From contig NZ_JABKAV010000006.1 in NCBI RefSeq assembly GCF_013377905.1, positions 1-64,000 on the forward strand: 64,000 nucleotides of DNA, written 5' to 3'. Positions 16,290-25,261 of this stretch are shown in pieces. The notes below the pieces were generated by a model. The model saw only the letters and a program-made list of their open reading frames with translations. It did not search any database and was not told the origin of the DNA. A program made the translations under genes and the position numbers. How positions within the stretch are numbered: position 1 is the stretch's first letter; the number at the start of each line of letters is the position of its first letter. The stretch is from Hymenobacter terrestris (lineage in GTDB: Bacteria > Bacteroidota > Bacteroidia > Cytophagales > Hymenobacteraceae).

Positions 16290-17876
16290 TTAGGGGCGCT
16301 CGGCCGCATCGTTACCTACCTCGGGGGCATCGGCGCCGGGGCGGCGGATGGACACCACTTGGCGGGTATTGCTGGCTCCCACGGTCAGGCTCAGGTAGTA
16401 GTCGCCGGCGGGCAGGCTGCTGAAGTTGAGGGTTTGATGGTGCGAGCCGGCCGGCTGCTTGCGGTAGTCGGACACGCGCACGGCCACGCCATTTTGGTTG
16501 TAGAGCACCCAGCCCAGCGGCTTGGCTTCGCTGAGGCTGTAGGCCATCTGCATCACGCCGTTGGATGGGTTAGGGTACACGCTCATGCTGTTGGAACCCA
16601 CTTTGCGGGCCACATTGGCTCCGGCCAGGATGGGCTCTTCGGAGGCTTTGGCCGGCGTCAGCTTCCACTGCTGCGTGAGTTTGCCCGTGTAGCGCCACTG
16701 CTGAATGCCACCATCGACGGAGTCCTTATCGGTGAGGGCTTTGTTGCGGCCATTTTTCGAAATCAGCTTGAAGTAGCCGTCGTCGGTGGGCTCAATTTTC
16801 CACTGCTGGTTGTAGCCGCTATAGTAGGTCCAGAGGCTGGCCGGGGCCCCGTTGGAAGTGGAGCTACCCAACACCTCCAGCACTTTGTTGCTGCCGGGCA
16901 CCACTATCCGGTACAGACCGCTACCAGTGGGTTCGAGCCGCCACTGTGGGTCGGCGGCGGGCGGCGCACCGGCCATTGCCAGTTGCTCGGCCAGCGTGGC
17001 CGGACGGTCCTGGGTTACTTCCAGCGGCTTACCCGTCGAGCGAACCGTGATAACATAGAGTCCTGACAGGTCGCCAACGGGGGTTACCTCGTCCTCAGCC
17101 GCCGGTTTCTTGGCCGGGGCCGCGGCTACGGCCGGAGCAGGTTTGGCGGTTTTGGGAGCAGGTGCAGGCTTGGGAGCCGCTGCTGGAGCCGGTTTGGGGG
17201 CGGCGGCAACTACCGGGGCCGGCTTAGGAGCGGCTACCGGAGCCGGCTCGGGCCGCGGGGCGGGTGCTACGGCAGCTTTTGCCACGGGTGGCGTACCGGC
17301 CGGATCGGGCGTGGTGGGCGAGCCTAGCGGGTAAAGGTTGCCGGTTGGAATCAGCTGCTGGCCCTGGCCGGGAGCAACCCAATGCAACTGAATACCAGCC
17401 ATGCCGGCCGCATTGTTGTATTCGAGCTTGATGGTGGCTTTCTCACCGGCGGCCAGCGAAATGCTGTTATCCAGCTTGCTGCTCGATTTCTTCCCGTCCC
17501 AGGTATCGATTACCATCCGGCCGTTCACCCATAGGCGCACCTCGTCGGTGGTTACGGCTACAAAGCGGTAGCGGCCGGTACCTGGTGCGGCAATCAGGCC
17601 TTCCCAGCGCACCGAAAAATTATCGGCGGGTAGGCCGGGCGCGGGCGAAGTCAGGCCCCAGCGGAAATCCACGACCTCATCCTGGCGCTTGAGTACGGGC
17701 TGGCCCGCCAGCGAGCCATTGCTGAAGTAGGAAGCGGTAAGGCCCGTGCCCCAGCCCTGAGCGGGCAGCGTTTCGGTGGGCGTGAGGGCAGCCATGTACG
17801 CGGGCGGTGCCGCAACTACCGGCAACTGGCCGAGCAGGCCCAAACCGAGCGCAGAACAGAGAATTAAATGTCGCAC
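16290..17876 (-). CDS. Secreted PA14 and ricin-type lectin domain protein with T9SS sorting domain
   Basis: About 528 residues from a GTG at 17876, which gives a clean signal peptide (RHLILCSALGLGLLGQLP). Then come a PA14 domain (about 35-185: GLTASYFSNGSLAG, DEVRLWVNGRMVID, GIQLHWVAPG), a long Pro/Ala/Lys-rich linker, a ricin B-like beta-trefoil (LYVITVRSTGKPLEV with three QWR/QQW repeats) and a T9SS type A sorting domain (MSVYPNPSNG). It is expected to be exported and surface-attached or released, binding carbohydrate. Upstream ATGs at 18014 and 18035 would place a charged 46-53 residue extension before the signal peptide. Confidence 0.8.
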   Translation of the reverse strand: MRHLILCSALGLGLLGQLPVVAAPPAYMAALTPTETLPAQGWGTGLTASYFSNGSLAGQPVLKRQDEVVDFRWGLTSPAPGLPADNFSVRWEGLIAAPGTGRYRFVAVTTDEVRLWVNGRMVIDTWDGKKSSSKLDNSISLAAGEKATIKLEYNNAAGMAGIQLHWVAPGQGQQLIPTGNLYPLGSPTTPDPAGTPPVAKAAVAPAPRPEPAPVAAPKPAPVVAAAPKPAPAAAPKPAPAPKTAKPAPAVAAAPAKKPAAEDEVTPVGDLSGLYVITVRSTGKPLEVTQDRPATLAEQLAMAGAPPAADPQWRLEPTGSGLYRIVVPGSNKVLEVLGSSTSNGAPASLWTYYSGYNQQWKIEPTDDGYFKLISKNGRNKALTDKDSVDGGIQQWRYTGKLTQQWKLTPAKASEEPILAGANVARKVGSNSMSVYPNPSNGVMQMAYSLSEAKPLGWVLYNQNGVAVRVSDYRKQPAGSHHQTLNFSSLPAGDYYLSLTVGASNTRQVVSIRRPGADAPEVGNDAAERP

Positions 17877-17936
17877 GATAGAGGTGGCTTTGGAAGTTGG
17901 GACAGAGTAAATGGAGCGCAAATAAGCAACAGTCAA

Positions 17937-17954
17937 AAATCTACGCGTAGATTT
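17937..17954. promoter_or_regulatory. Perfect 18-bp palindrome, possible operator
   Basis: AAATCTACGCGTAGATTT, a perfect palindrome 60-78 bases upstream of the PA14-protein start and about 140 bases upstream of ogt, in a locally AT-rich divergent region. Size and symmetry fit a dimeric regulator's operator; the regulator is unknown. Confidence 0.4.
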
Positions 17955-18095
17955 ATATTTTACTGCTTCGCTCCTACTAATATACAGGTTTTTCTCAGGC
18001 AGTTGCAGCGCCATCTGCTTTCCTTGCCCCGGCATACTGCAACAAACAGGCTATAAATTGCCCTGAAACCGTGTTTTTATCTAATTCAAGACCCG

Positions 18096-18623
18096 ATGCC
18101 CGAACTGCCCGCTGCCCTGCCCGACACCAACTCCCTGGCCCGGGCGCTGCTGGCTACGCCGCTGGGCCTGCTCGAATTGCGGGGTACTGAGGCGGGACTG
18201 AGCGAGGCAGGTTTTCTGGCTACCGGCAGCTTGGGTGCAGCCACTCCGGCCGGGGCAGTGCCCGCCTGCCTGCAGCCGGCCCACGAGCAGCTTCGGGCTT
18301 ATTTTGGGGGCGAACTGCGCGAGTTCACTGTGCGCACGGCCGTAGCAGCCGGCACCGAATTTCAGCGACAGGTATGGGCGGCACTGCCAGCCGTGGCCTA
18401 CGGCCGCACGGCCTCCTACCTCTACCTGGCCCGGCAGCTGGACAACCCCGGCGCAGTGCGGGCGGTGGGCGCGGCCAACGGCCAGAATCCGCTGGCCATC
18501 ATCTGGCCCTGCCACCGCATTATCGGGGCTAGCGGCCAGCTAACGGGCTATGCCGGCGGGCTGGCCCGCAAAAAGTGGCTGCTGGAGCTGGAAAGCCCTA
18601 CGCTGCAATTAGGGCTGTTTTGA
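18096..18623 (+). CDS. ogt: Methylated-DNA-protein-cysteine methyltransferase
   Basis: 175 residues. The C-terminal DNA-binding/active-site domain is complete: FQRQVWAALPAVAYGRTASY, the AVGAANGQNP stretch, and the acceptor Cys139 in IIWPCHRIIG. It transfers the alkyl group from O6-methylguanine to itself, a suicide repair reaction. The usual residue before PCHR is Val; here Trp. The short N-terminal domain is typical of Ogt rather than full Ada. Convergent with the hydrolase downstream. Confidence 0.9.
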   Translation: MPELPAALPDTNSLARALLATPLGLLELRGTEAGLSEAGFLATGSLGAATPAGAVPACLQPAHEQLRAYFGGELREFTVRTAVAAGTEFQRQVWAALPAVAYGRTASYLYLARQLDNPGAVRAVGAANGQNPLAIIWPCHRIIGASGQLTGYAGGLARKKWLLELESPTLQLGLF

Positions 18624-18636
18624 ATGAAGTAGCAGA

Positions 18637-19521
18637 TTACTCCTCCGCCCCCACAAACGGCAGCAGCTTCTGATAGATGATATTGTGCTGCCAGTACAGC
18701 TGCAGCACCATCGGAATGTGCTTTTTGCCGGGCTGCACCTGGTAGTAGGGCGTGTGGCCCAGGCTCACCAGCGCCTTGCGAAATTCGGCGCTGCTACTGC
18801 TGATGGAGGGGTAGGTTTCGCCGCCCACGAAGATGAGGAAGGGGGGCGTTTGGGGCGTGAGGTGGTGGCGGGCCGACACATCGCGCCAGCTGGCCGGGTC
18901 GGAGCCGAAGGATACGATGTACTGGTTGTCGCCGGGGTAAGCTTTCTTTTTCAGGTAGTCATACATATCGAGGCCGGCGGCATCGTCGAGTACCACGCCG
19001 CGTACTGGGTTGGTGGTTTCGCCCCAGCGCCGGAACCGGGCGTCGTCGGTGGCCAGCAGCGCCGCCAGGCCGCCCCCGGCCGAGTGGCCCATCGTAAACA
19101 GCCGGGCCGGGTCGCCGCCGTAGTCGGCAATGTGGCGGCGCACCCATACCACGGCCCGGGCACAGTCATCGGCCATCTGGGGTACGCGCACATCCGGCGA
19201 CAGGCGGTAGCTGATGACCACGGCCACCACTCCCTGCTTGGCCAGCCGGCGGCCCACAAACGAGTACAGGTCTTTGCTACCGCTGGTCCAGTTGCCGCCA
19301 TGAATGAACACCACCACCGGGTAGGGCTTTGCGCCCGGCTTTTTGGGCGCATACACATCGAGCAGGTGGCGCTTGGCGCTGTAGGCCGAGTCGGTGGCCG
19401 GAACGTAGGCCACATCGGCGGTGCGGCGGCTGGGGCGGGCTACGCTGTACTCGGTGGCGGCAGCCAGCAGCAGCACCGTAATCAGCAGGGCAGGCAGCAG
19501 GCGAAGAAACAAAAAGCGCAT
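18637..19521 (-). CDS. Secreted alpha/beta hydrolase (carboxylesterase type)
   Basis: 294 residues. An N-terminal signal segment (RFLFLRLLPALLITVLLLAA) is followed by an alpha/beta hydrolase domain with the oxyanion-hole motif FIHGGNWTSG and the nucleophile elbow GHSAGGG (Ser147). The Asp and His of the triad should lie near the C-terminus (GKKHIPM holds the likely His). The layout is that of the hormone-sensitive lipase/BD-FAE-like esterases. Substrate unknown. Confidence 0.82.
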   Translation of the reverse strand: MRFLFLRLLPALLITVLLLAAATEYSVARPSRRTADVAYVPATDSAYSAKRHLLDVYAPKKPGAKPYPVVVFIHGGNWTSGSKDLYSFVGRRLAKQGVVAVVISYRLSPDVRVPQMADDCARAVVWVRRHIADYGGDPARLFTMGHSAGGGLAALLATDDARFRRWGETTNPVRGVVLDDAAGLDMYDYLKKKAYPGDNQYIVSFGSDPASWRDVSARHHLTPQTPPFLIFVGGETYPSISSSSAEFRKALVSLGHTPYYQVQPGKKHIPMVLQLYWQHNIIYQKLLPFVGAEE

Positions 19522-19687
19522 TCAGTAGAAAAAAAGGAGCAGGACCAACGCCACCCAACGGGCCACGCAATGGCGCAGGTACGACAGGGCCATCCGCCCG
19601 GATTGCCGCCGCCATGGCCACAACGGCCAAGTGGGAAAGAGGTTGGCAGAGGCGGCCCCGCGGTAGGCACGGTTAGGGCGGCGGGCG

Positions 19688-19695
19688 TATATTTG
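19688..19695 (+). promoter_or_regulatory. -7 box upstream of TPR protein
   Basis: TATATTTG, a perfect TAnnTTTG, 59 bases before the ATG at 19754. A second weaker candidate, TACTTTAC, is at 19740-19747. Confidence 0.4.
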
Positions 19696-19753
19696 ACAGC
19701 CCACGGCCCGGCCAAATGGGCAGCTGGCCTTTGTACCGCTACTTTACTACTCC

Positions 19754-20491
19754 ATGAAACTCCCGATTCCTTTTTTCCTGCTGACTGCGCTGCTACTGGG
19801 CGCCGGCCTGCAGCCAACCCTGGCCCAGCGGGGCAGCAAGGCGGCAAAAACGGCTACCGCCGACACCCGCGAAGCAGTGCTTGGCAGCCGCAGCCAACCG
19901 CTTTTTGGCGGGCTATCGGCGGTGCAGGCCGAGCAGGCGCTGGGGCCGGCCACCGTGGCGGGGCTGGCCGGCAGCTTCCCCTCGCGGGCCGAAGCCAGCC
20001 AGTTTTTCAGCCGCAAAGGCTACGAGTACTTGGTGGAAAACCAGCGCGATACGGCCACCTACCGCTTCAATCTGGCCTGGGTGCTCGACCCTACCAACGC
20101 CAACGCCTACCACGGCCTCGGCGTAATAGCCAGCAGCAACCCCACACCCGAACAGTCGATTGAACTGCTGGAAAAGAGCCTGACGCTGGCTCCCACCAAC
20201 TCGTCGTTTCTCTCCGACCTGGGCACCAGCTACCTGATCCGTTACGAGCAGAGCAAGAAGAAAAAGGACTTGAAAACCGGCACCGAGCTGCTATTGAAGG
20301 CCACCACCCAGGACTCCACCAACGCCAACGCCTGGCAGCAGCTAGCCCGCGCCTATTACTATCAGGAGCAGTATGCCCAGGCCTGGGAAGCCGTGCATAA
20401 AGGCCAGGCCACTAGCATTGCCTCCGTCGACTTCGGCCTGATTGCCGACCTACTGACCCACTTACCCGACCCCAAAGGCACGTACAAGTAA
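19754..20491 (+). CDS. Exported TPR-repeat protein
   Basis: 245 residues. A signal peptide (FFLLTALLLGAGLQPTLAQ) is followed, from about residue 85, by at least three tetratricopeptide-like repeats (FNLAWVLDPTNANAYHGLG, LEKSLTLAPTNSSFLSDLG, ATTQDSTNANAWQQLARAY). TPR arrays mediate protein-protein contacts; in the periplasm such proteins are often assembly scaffolds. Its partner is not evident from the neighbours. Confidence 0.75.
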   Translation: MKLPIPFFLLTALLLGAGLQPTLAQRGSKAAKTATADTREAVLGSRSQPLFGGLSAVQAEQALGPATVAGLAGSFPSRAEASQFFSRKGYEYLVENQRDTATYRFNLAWVLDPTNANAYHGLGVIASSNPTPEQSIELLEKSLTLAPTNSSFLSDLGTSYLIRYEQSKKKKDLKTGTELLLKATTQDSTNANAWQQLARAYYYQEQYAQAWEAVHKGQATSIASVDFGLIADLLTHLPDPKGTYK

Positions 20492-20636
20492 GCACCCCGC
20501 TGCAAGTCACTTTCGAAAGCGTGTGGCCTGTAGCGCAAAGCTCTCCAGACAATCATTTGTCGCCAGTTTCCGTTAGAGCTCTATCGGGCTACCATGCTTC
20601 TGGCGCGGCGGGCCCTTCATTTTGCTTTCTGACTTC

Positions 20637-21425
20637 GTGAACCTTCGCTCCTTTCTGCCTGCTGCGGCCCTGCTGCTCACTACAGCCGCTACGCATTCGG
20701 CGCTGGCCCAGTCGGCGGCCGGCCCCGAGCGCCGCCCCCGCCACTACGATAAACAGGGCCGCCTGTATTATAAAGGCCCAGTGCGCTTTACCTTGGGTGG
20801 CGGCGTGGGCTACTACAACGGCGACCTGACCAGCAGCCTGGGCGACCAGTTTCTGGGGCCCAGCCTGAGCGCGGGCCTGCTCTACCAGTTTCATCCGCAC
20901 TGGCAGGTGGGCAGCGAGGTGTCATACCTGCAGCTTGGGGCTAAAGACTACTTACCGGACCGCGGCTTAGCGTTCAGGGGGAATAATGCGGTAGGTACGG
21001 CCTTCGTACGCTGGGAGCCGTTGCGCGACCCGGGCGCCTATTCGCTGCCCGCTGGCCGCTCGTCCATCATCAAGCCCTATTTTAAAACCGGCGTTGGCTT
21101 GGCCCTATACAGCCCGAAGGCGTACCGCGGCACGCAACGACCCAGCGGGAATTTCACGCCGGCCTACCTCGAGCCCGAGCGTTTCGACTACCCTGCCCTG
21201 GCGCTGGTGCTGCCGGTGGGCGTGGGTGTAACGATCCGGCTTACATCGCGCCTGAACGCAACCATCGAGGGCTCGTACTCGCTCACCACTACCGATCAGC
21301 TCGACGACATCAGCACGGTTCCCAGCCCTGGCTTCGACACGGGCCGCTCGGCTTCTTCGCTCAACGACAACTTCGGCCAGTTAGAGCTGAAATTGGAATA
21401 CGCACCGTGGGCCCGGTCATTTTGA
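20637..21425 (+). CDS. Outer-membrane beta-barrel protein
   Basis: About 262 residues from a GTG at 20637, which places a signal peptide (NLRSFLPAAALLLTTAATHS, cleavage after ALAQ) at the N-terminus; a TTG at 20622 is an alternative. The mature part begins with VRFTLGGGVGYYNGDLTSS and continues with alternating hydrophobic beta strands (GPSLSAGLLYQFHPHWQVG, VGVTIRLTSRLNATIEGSY), ending LELKLEYAPW. This is the pattern of small Bacteroidota outer-membrane barrels (DUF6089/OmpA-like). Ligand unknown. A strong terminator follows. Confidence 0.7.
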   Translation: MNLRSFLPAAALLLTTAATHSALAQSAAGPERRPRHYDKQGRLYYKGPVRFTLGGGVGYYNGDLTSSLGDQFLGPSLSAGLLYQFHPHWQVGSEVSYLQLGAKDYLPDRGLAFRGNNAVGTAFVRWEPLRDPGAYSLPAGRSSIIKPYFKTGVGLALYSPKAYRGTQRPSGNFTPAYLEPERFDYPALALVLPVGVGVTIRLTSRLNATIEGSYSLTTTDQLDDISTVPSPGFDTGRSASSLNDNFGQLELKLEYAPWARSF

Positions 21426-21535
21426 GCTGTTAGCTGAAAAACGAAGAAGGCCCCGCACTCAACCAAGTGCGGGGCCTTCTTTCATTTGTTGGGTGTTTGT
21501 AACTGAAAGCTAATAGCTCTCAGCTAACCGCTCAA
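21421..21535. repeat. Facing heptad arrays around a terminator
   Basis: Left array (21424-21437: GAGCTGT TAGCTGA) and right array (21504-21535: AAAGCTAATAGCTCTCAGCT then AACCGCTC) have a 7-base period and opposite orientation, bracketing the terminator stem. Confidence 0.45.
21445..21480 (+). terminator. Terminator of the beta-barrel gene
   Basis: AGAAGGCCCCGCACT pairs perfectly with AGTGCGGGGCCTTCT around a 6-base loop and is followed by TTC. The same stem occurs at 54133-54173 after the FdhF-like gene. Degenerate heptad arrays flank it on both sides. Confidence 0.9.
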
Positions 21536-21541
21536 CCAAAC

Positions 21542-23971
21542 TTACTGCTTCACAAACCGCTCGTGGAAAGTCTTCTGACCATCGGAAACGGTAAGCAGAT
21601 AGATGCCACTGGCTAGGTTGGCTACGTTCAGCTGGCCGTTCTCGAAGGAAACATTGGCCACGCGCGCACCGCGCAGGTCGGTAACCACAGCCGACACAGC
21701 CGGAGATTTGCTGGCCAGCACAATGTTGAGCACGCTGGCTGCCGGGTTGGGGTACAGCGTAACCGCTTTTTCGAGCCTGGTGCTGCCGAGCGAGGCGCTC
21801 TGGGCGGCAACAGTAGCGCCGCCGCCGGCCGCTAGGCCAGTTCCGCCGGTGATGTTGACGGTGTAGTCCTCCGTTTCGCCGTAGCTGTAGTTGTTGCAGC
21901 TCGTGGTAGCGGCATTATCGCTCAGTACCACCCGCAGGCGCGTGGCACCGCTACGGGCCGAAGATGGCACCGTGAAAGTAGCCGTGAGCGTGCCGCTGCT
22001 GGCTGAAGAGCCCGACACGACCGTTTCACCAACTTCAGAGAAGTCACCGTCCTGGTTGTAGTCGATGTAGATGCGCCAGTTTTCGGTGTAGGCCGTCGAG
22101 GCGAAACCAGCCGAGAAGCTGATGGTCTGCGACGAGCCGGCCGCAATGCTGGTGCTGGTAGCCGTACCGTTGTAGTAGCCGGCATCTTTGCTGGAGGTGC
22201 GGGCAATGGTGCCAAGCTTCACATAATCAATCCACTCGTAGGCCACGCTGGTGCCTTTGCTGGTGCAATAGGTAACGGTGGTGGGAGGAGGCGTGGTGCC
22301 GGCCGCGGCCCCTACGCCCACAGCGTACCAGGCATTGGTAACGGCCTGCTCCTCGGCCGAGCCGGCGCCGTACAAATCTTTGGCGGCCTGAATGGAGCCC
22401 GTACGGGCAGCCGCGTAGTTTGAAGAAGCAGTGAGATATACCGTTTCGGTGCGGTAGGCAATGCGGCCGGCTTTATCTACCCCGATACCGGCGACGCTGA
22501 ACACGCTGCCGATGTCGTTGGTACCACTGCCGCCCACGGCCAGCCGATAGAACCAATGGTTGAGCACGCCGGAGTTGTAGTGTACGCCGCCGTTGTCGCC
22601 GGTGCCGGTGTACCAGCTAGTGCCTTTGTAGGTATCGGGCTGGCCTTCGGCGTTGGGGTTGCTCATGGAGCGCAGAGCCGGGCGCACCTTGTCGATGTCC
22701 TCGCCAATGAGCCAAGTGGCTTTGTTAGGGTCTTTGTAGTATTCCACGCAGGCTCCCCAGATGTCGGAGAAGCCTTCGTTGAGGGCGCCTGACTCGTTGG
22801 AGTACGTGAGGTTGGCCGAGGACGAGCAGACGGCGTGGCCGATTTCATGGGCCGCCACGTCGAGCGAGGTAAGCGGGTCGAAGCGGGTCGCGCCGTCGCC
22901 GTAGGTCATGCGTGAACCATCCCAAAAGGCGTTTTCGTAGCCCACGCCGTCGCCGGGCATATCGTCGAAGTGTACGTAGTTTTTGATGACGGCCCCGGCG
23001 TTATTGTAAGAGTTGCGGCCGTGGATGTTTTTGAAGTAGTCGTAGGTGCTCTGCGCGCCGTAGTGCGCATCAAGGGCTGCGTTGTCAAAGTTGGCGTTGT
23101 TGTATTCGGTCCAGCTGTTGTCAGCGTCGGTGAAGTCAACAGCAGTCGTGTAGCTGTTGCCCTTCTTGCAGTTGTAGGTCTGGATGCCGCTGCCGCGCGA
23201 GACGTCGCGCAACCGGAACGTGCCGTTAAAGCTGTCGGTGGTGGCGGTTTTGGTGCCGCTGTACTTAGTAGCAAACGTGCCGGTAGCCGCCGCGTGCTTG
23301 ATGATGGCATCCTGCGAAATAACGCGGCCCGAGTGGGCATCTACGTAAACGTAAGCCCGGCTGAGGGGAGCCTTAGCATACACGTTAAATTTCCAGGCCA
23401 GTGCCGGCTGACCAGCGGCGGCATCATGCATCACTACCAGCTCGCCCTGGGGCTTGTACGTAGCATTGGGGTTGGCTTCCTGCTGCTTCAGGCCGGCTTC
23501 CTCGCGGGCATCCTGCCACATATACTCCTTGGCGCCCACAAAAGCCATGGCCCGCTGCAGGCCGGTGGCAGCATCGAGCGAGGGCGTTACGTTCAGGTTT
23601 TCCACCTTTTCTATCTGGCCGCTGATGCTCTCCAGATTACCTTGGCGGGCATGCACCGTATATAAGGCATGTTCTACTTTAACCCCCTTGTAGTACTGCT
23701 GGTATTTTTCATGCACGAAGCCTAACTCGTCGGCCTTGGTTTCAACTGCCAGCAACTCGTCGGAGCTACTTAGGGCCAGTTGCTGGCGGAGTACGGCTGG
23801 AGCGTCGCTGAGCTTAAAAGCATTGCCAGCAGCTTTAAACTCGACCAAGTAGGGCGTGCCATTGTCGCGCATACTCTTACTTTGTACCCGCGAGTAGTCC
23901 TGGGCAAAGGCGGCCGAAGAGCTCAGGCCACCCAGCAGCAAAAGTGCTGCAACAGAGTATTTGTGGTGCAT
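21542..23971 (-). CDS. Secreted M4 (thermolysin-like) metalloprotease with GEVED domain and T9SS sorting domain
   Basis: 809 residues from ATG 23971 (signal peptide HHKYSVAALLLLGGLSSSAA). An FTP/PepSY-type propeptide (about 25-215) precedes the M4 catalytic domain, with zinc motif HEIGH (about 375-379), third ligand Glu in NESGALNEGFSD, and the active-site His in GVHYNSGVLNHWFY. A GEVED domain follows (YIDYNQDGDFSEVGE to YGETEDYTVNI), then a T9SS type A sorting domain (TLYPNPAASVLNI). It is an extracellular peptidase that should mature by propeptide removal. Upstream DNA is unusually AT-rich. Confidence 0.92.
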   Translation of the reverse strand: MHHKYSVAALLLLGGLSSSAAFAQDYSRVQSKSMRDNGTPYLVEFKAAGNAFKLSDAPAVLRQQLALSSSDELLAVETKADELGFVHEKYQQYYKGVKVEHALYTVHARQGNLESISGQIEKVENLNVTPSLDAATGLQRAMAFVGAKEYMWQDAREEAGLKQQEANPNATYKPQGELVVMHDAAAGQPALAWKFNVYAKAPLSRAYVYVDAHSGRVISQDAIIKHAAATGTFATKYSGTKTATTDSFNGTFRLRDVSRGSGIQTYNCKKGNSYTTAVDFTDADNSWTEYNNANFDNAALDAHYGAQSTYDYFKNIHGRNSYNNAGAVIKNYVHFDDMPGDGVGYENAFWDGSRMTYGDGATRFDPLTSLDVAAHEIGHAVCSSSANLTYSNESGALNEGFSDIWGACVEYYKDPNKATWLIGEDIDKVRPALRSMSNPNAEGQPDTYKGTSWYTGTGDNGGVHYNSGVLNHWFYRLAVGGSGTNDIGSVFSVAGIGVDKAGRIAYRTETVYLTASSNYAAARTGSIQAAKDLYGAGSAEEQAVTNAWYAVGVGAAAGTTPPPTTVTYCTSKGTSVAYEWIDYVKLGTIARTSSKDAGYYNGTATSTSIAAGSSQTISFSAGFASTAYTENWRIYIDYNQDGDFSEVGETVVSGSSASSGTLTATFTVPSSARSGATRLRVVLSDNAATTSCNNYSYGETEDYTVNITGGTGLAAGGGATVAAQSASLGSTRLEKAVTLYPNPAASVLNIVLASKSPAVSAVVTDLRGARVANVSFENGQLNVANLASGIYLLTVSDGQKTFHERFVKQ

Positions 23972-24081
23972 AAAAAGGGGTTGGTTGTAAAAGTGGGCGT
24001 TTGAATCAAAGAAAGATCCCCGATGCGAGAAATCCATCAGTCAAGCAACCAAATTATGCTTTTATTAACAAATAATGCTAT

Positions 24082-24106
24082 CTGTTGAAATATTTATTAT
24101 CAACAG
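24082..24106. promoter_or_regulatory. Inverted repeat upstream of the M4 protease
   Basis: CTGTTGA (24082-24088) and TCAACAG (24100-24106) face each other across 11 AT bases, within an AT-rich intergenic tract (24040-24180), about 110 bases upstream of the protease start. A regulator site is possible. Confidence 0.3.
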
Positions 24107-24267
24107 GCTCTTTTGTTGATTTTATCTATATCGTCTACTCACAAGCTTTTTTTTCAATGACTTGACAAGCAATTACATGCGAAACAGTATTAGCATCCCC
24201 GAGTAGTGCTATTTCCTAGAACAGGCTGATGCACAGGCCTGGATTTTCATCATTTCAAGATCCATTT

Positions 24268-25059
24268 ATGAAAAATCAATCCCAGCCTCACGTTGCCCGC
24301 TGGAGCCTTGCCGGCCAAACAGCCGTGGTAACGGGCGCCTCGAAAGGCATTGGAGCCGCGGTGGCAGCCGAGCTGCTGGCGTTGGGCGCTACCGTGGTAG
24401 CCGTGGCGCGCACCGCCGCTGATCTGGAGCAGCAGGTAGCCGAGTGGCAGCAACAGGGCTTGCCCGCCCACGCCCTGCCCGCCGACGTGAGCACGCCCGC
24501 CGGCCGCATGGCGCTGCTGGCCCAACTAGCCGAGCGTTGGCCCCAGCTACACATCCTCGTCAACAACGTGGGCACCAACATCCGCAAGCCCAGCTTGGAC
24601 TACACCACCGACGAGTACCGGCAGCTGCTGGCCACCAACCTCGATTCGGCCTGGGAGCTAAGCCGGGGGCTGCACCCGCAACTGGTGGCGGCCGGGGGCG
24701 GCAGCATCGTCAACATCTCGTCGGTGGCGGGCCTCACGCACGTGCGCACCGGGGCCATTTACGGCATGACCAAAGCCGCGCTGGTACAGCTCACGCGCAA
24801 CCTGGCCGTGGAGTGGGCCAGCCACAACATTCGCGTCAACTGCGTGGCGCCGTGGTATATCCGCACGCCACTGGCCGAAACGGTACTCAAGAACGAGGAT
24901 TTCCGCGCCAGCGTGCTCGCCCGCACGCCCATGGGCCGCGTGGGCGAGCCCGAAGAGGTGTCGGCCGCCGTGGCGTTCCTATGCCTGCCCGCCGCCGCCT
25001 ACATCACCGGCCAAACGCTGGCCGTGGATGGTGGTTTCACGGTAAACGGGTTTTCATGA
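24268..25059 (+). CDS. SDR family oxidoreductase
   Basis: 263 residues with all classical short-chain dehydrogenase motifs: TGASKGIG (cofactor), NNVGTN, the catalytic Ser in IVNISSVAG, and YGMTK (Tyr, Lys). The C-terminal [16 protein letters not shown] is typical of the family. Overall it resembles the tropinone reductase-like group. NADP is suggested by the Arg in AVART. Substrate unknown. ATG 24268 gives the standard N-terminal length. Confidence 0.85.
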   Translation: MKNQSQPHVARWSLAGQTAVVTGASKGIGAAVAAELLALGATVVAVARTAADLEQQVAEWQQQGLPAHALPADVSTPAGRMALLAQLAERWPQLHILVNNVGTNIRKPSLDYTTDEYRQLLATNLDSAWELSRGLHPQLVAAGGGSIVNISSVAGLTHVRTGAIYGMTKAALVQLTRNLAVEWASHNIRVNCVAPWYIRTPLAETVLKNEDFRASVLARTPMGRVGEPEEVSAAVAFLCLPAAAYITGQTLAVDGGFTVNGFS

Positions 25060-25080
25060 GGTGATAAGGTGTCAAAACAG

Positions 25081-25210
25081 AACGTGTCATGCTGAGCGCA
25101 GCGGAGCGTAGTCGAAGCATCTCTACTGCAGTAGTAATTCCTGATATCAGGATTAACGTTGTGGTAGAGATGCTTCAACTACGCTCCGCTGCGCTCAGCA
25201 TGACACGTTT
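25081..25210. repeat. Palindromic intergenic repeat, copy 2 (subtype B)
   Basis: Arms 25081-25126 and about 25164-25209 are complementary over 46 bases with few mismatches; core GTCATGCTGAGCGCAGCGGA leading to GAAGCATCTCTAC. The centre contains a smaller palindrome CCTGATATCAGG. It fills the gap between convergent genes. Confidence 0.85.
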
Positions 25211-25261
25211 TGGCGTACTCATTCACCCAGTCGCTCGGTCGTTCACTTCCTATTTCACCAA

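Noticed and set aside
18685..20163. 492-codon plus-strand frame crossing the hydrolase and the TPR gene
   Set aside because: It spans two well-supported genes, one in antisense and one in another frame.
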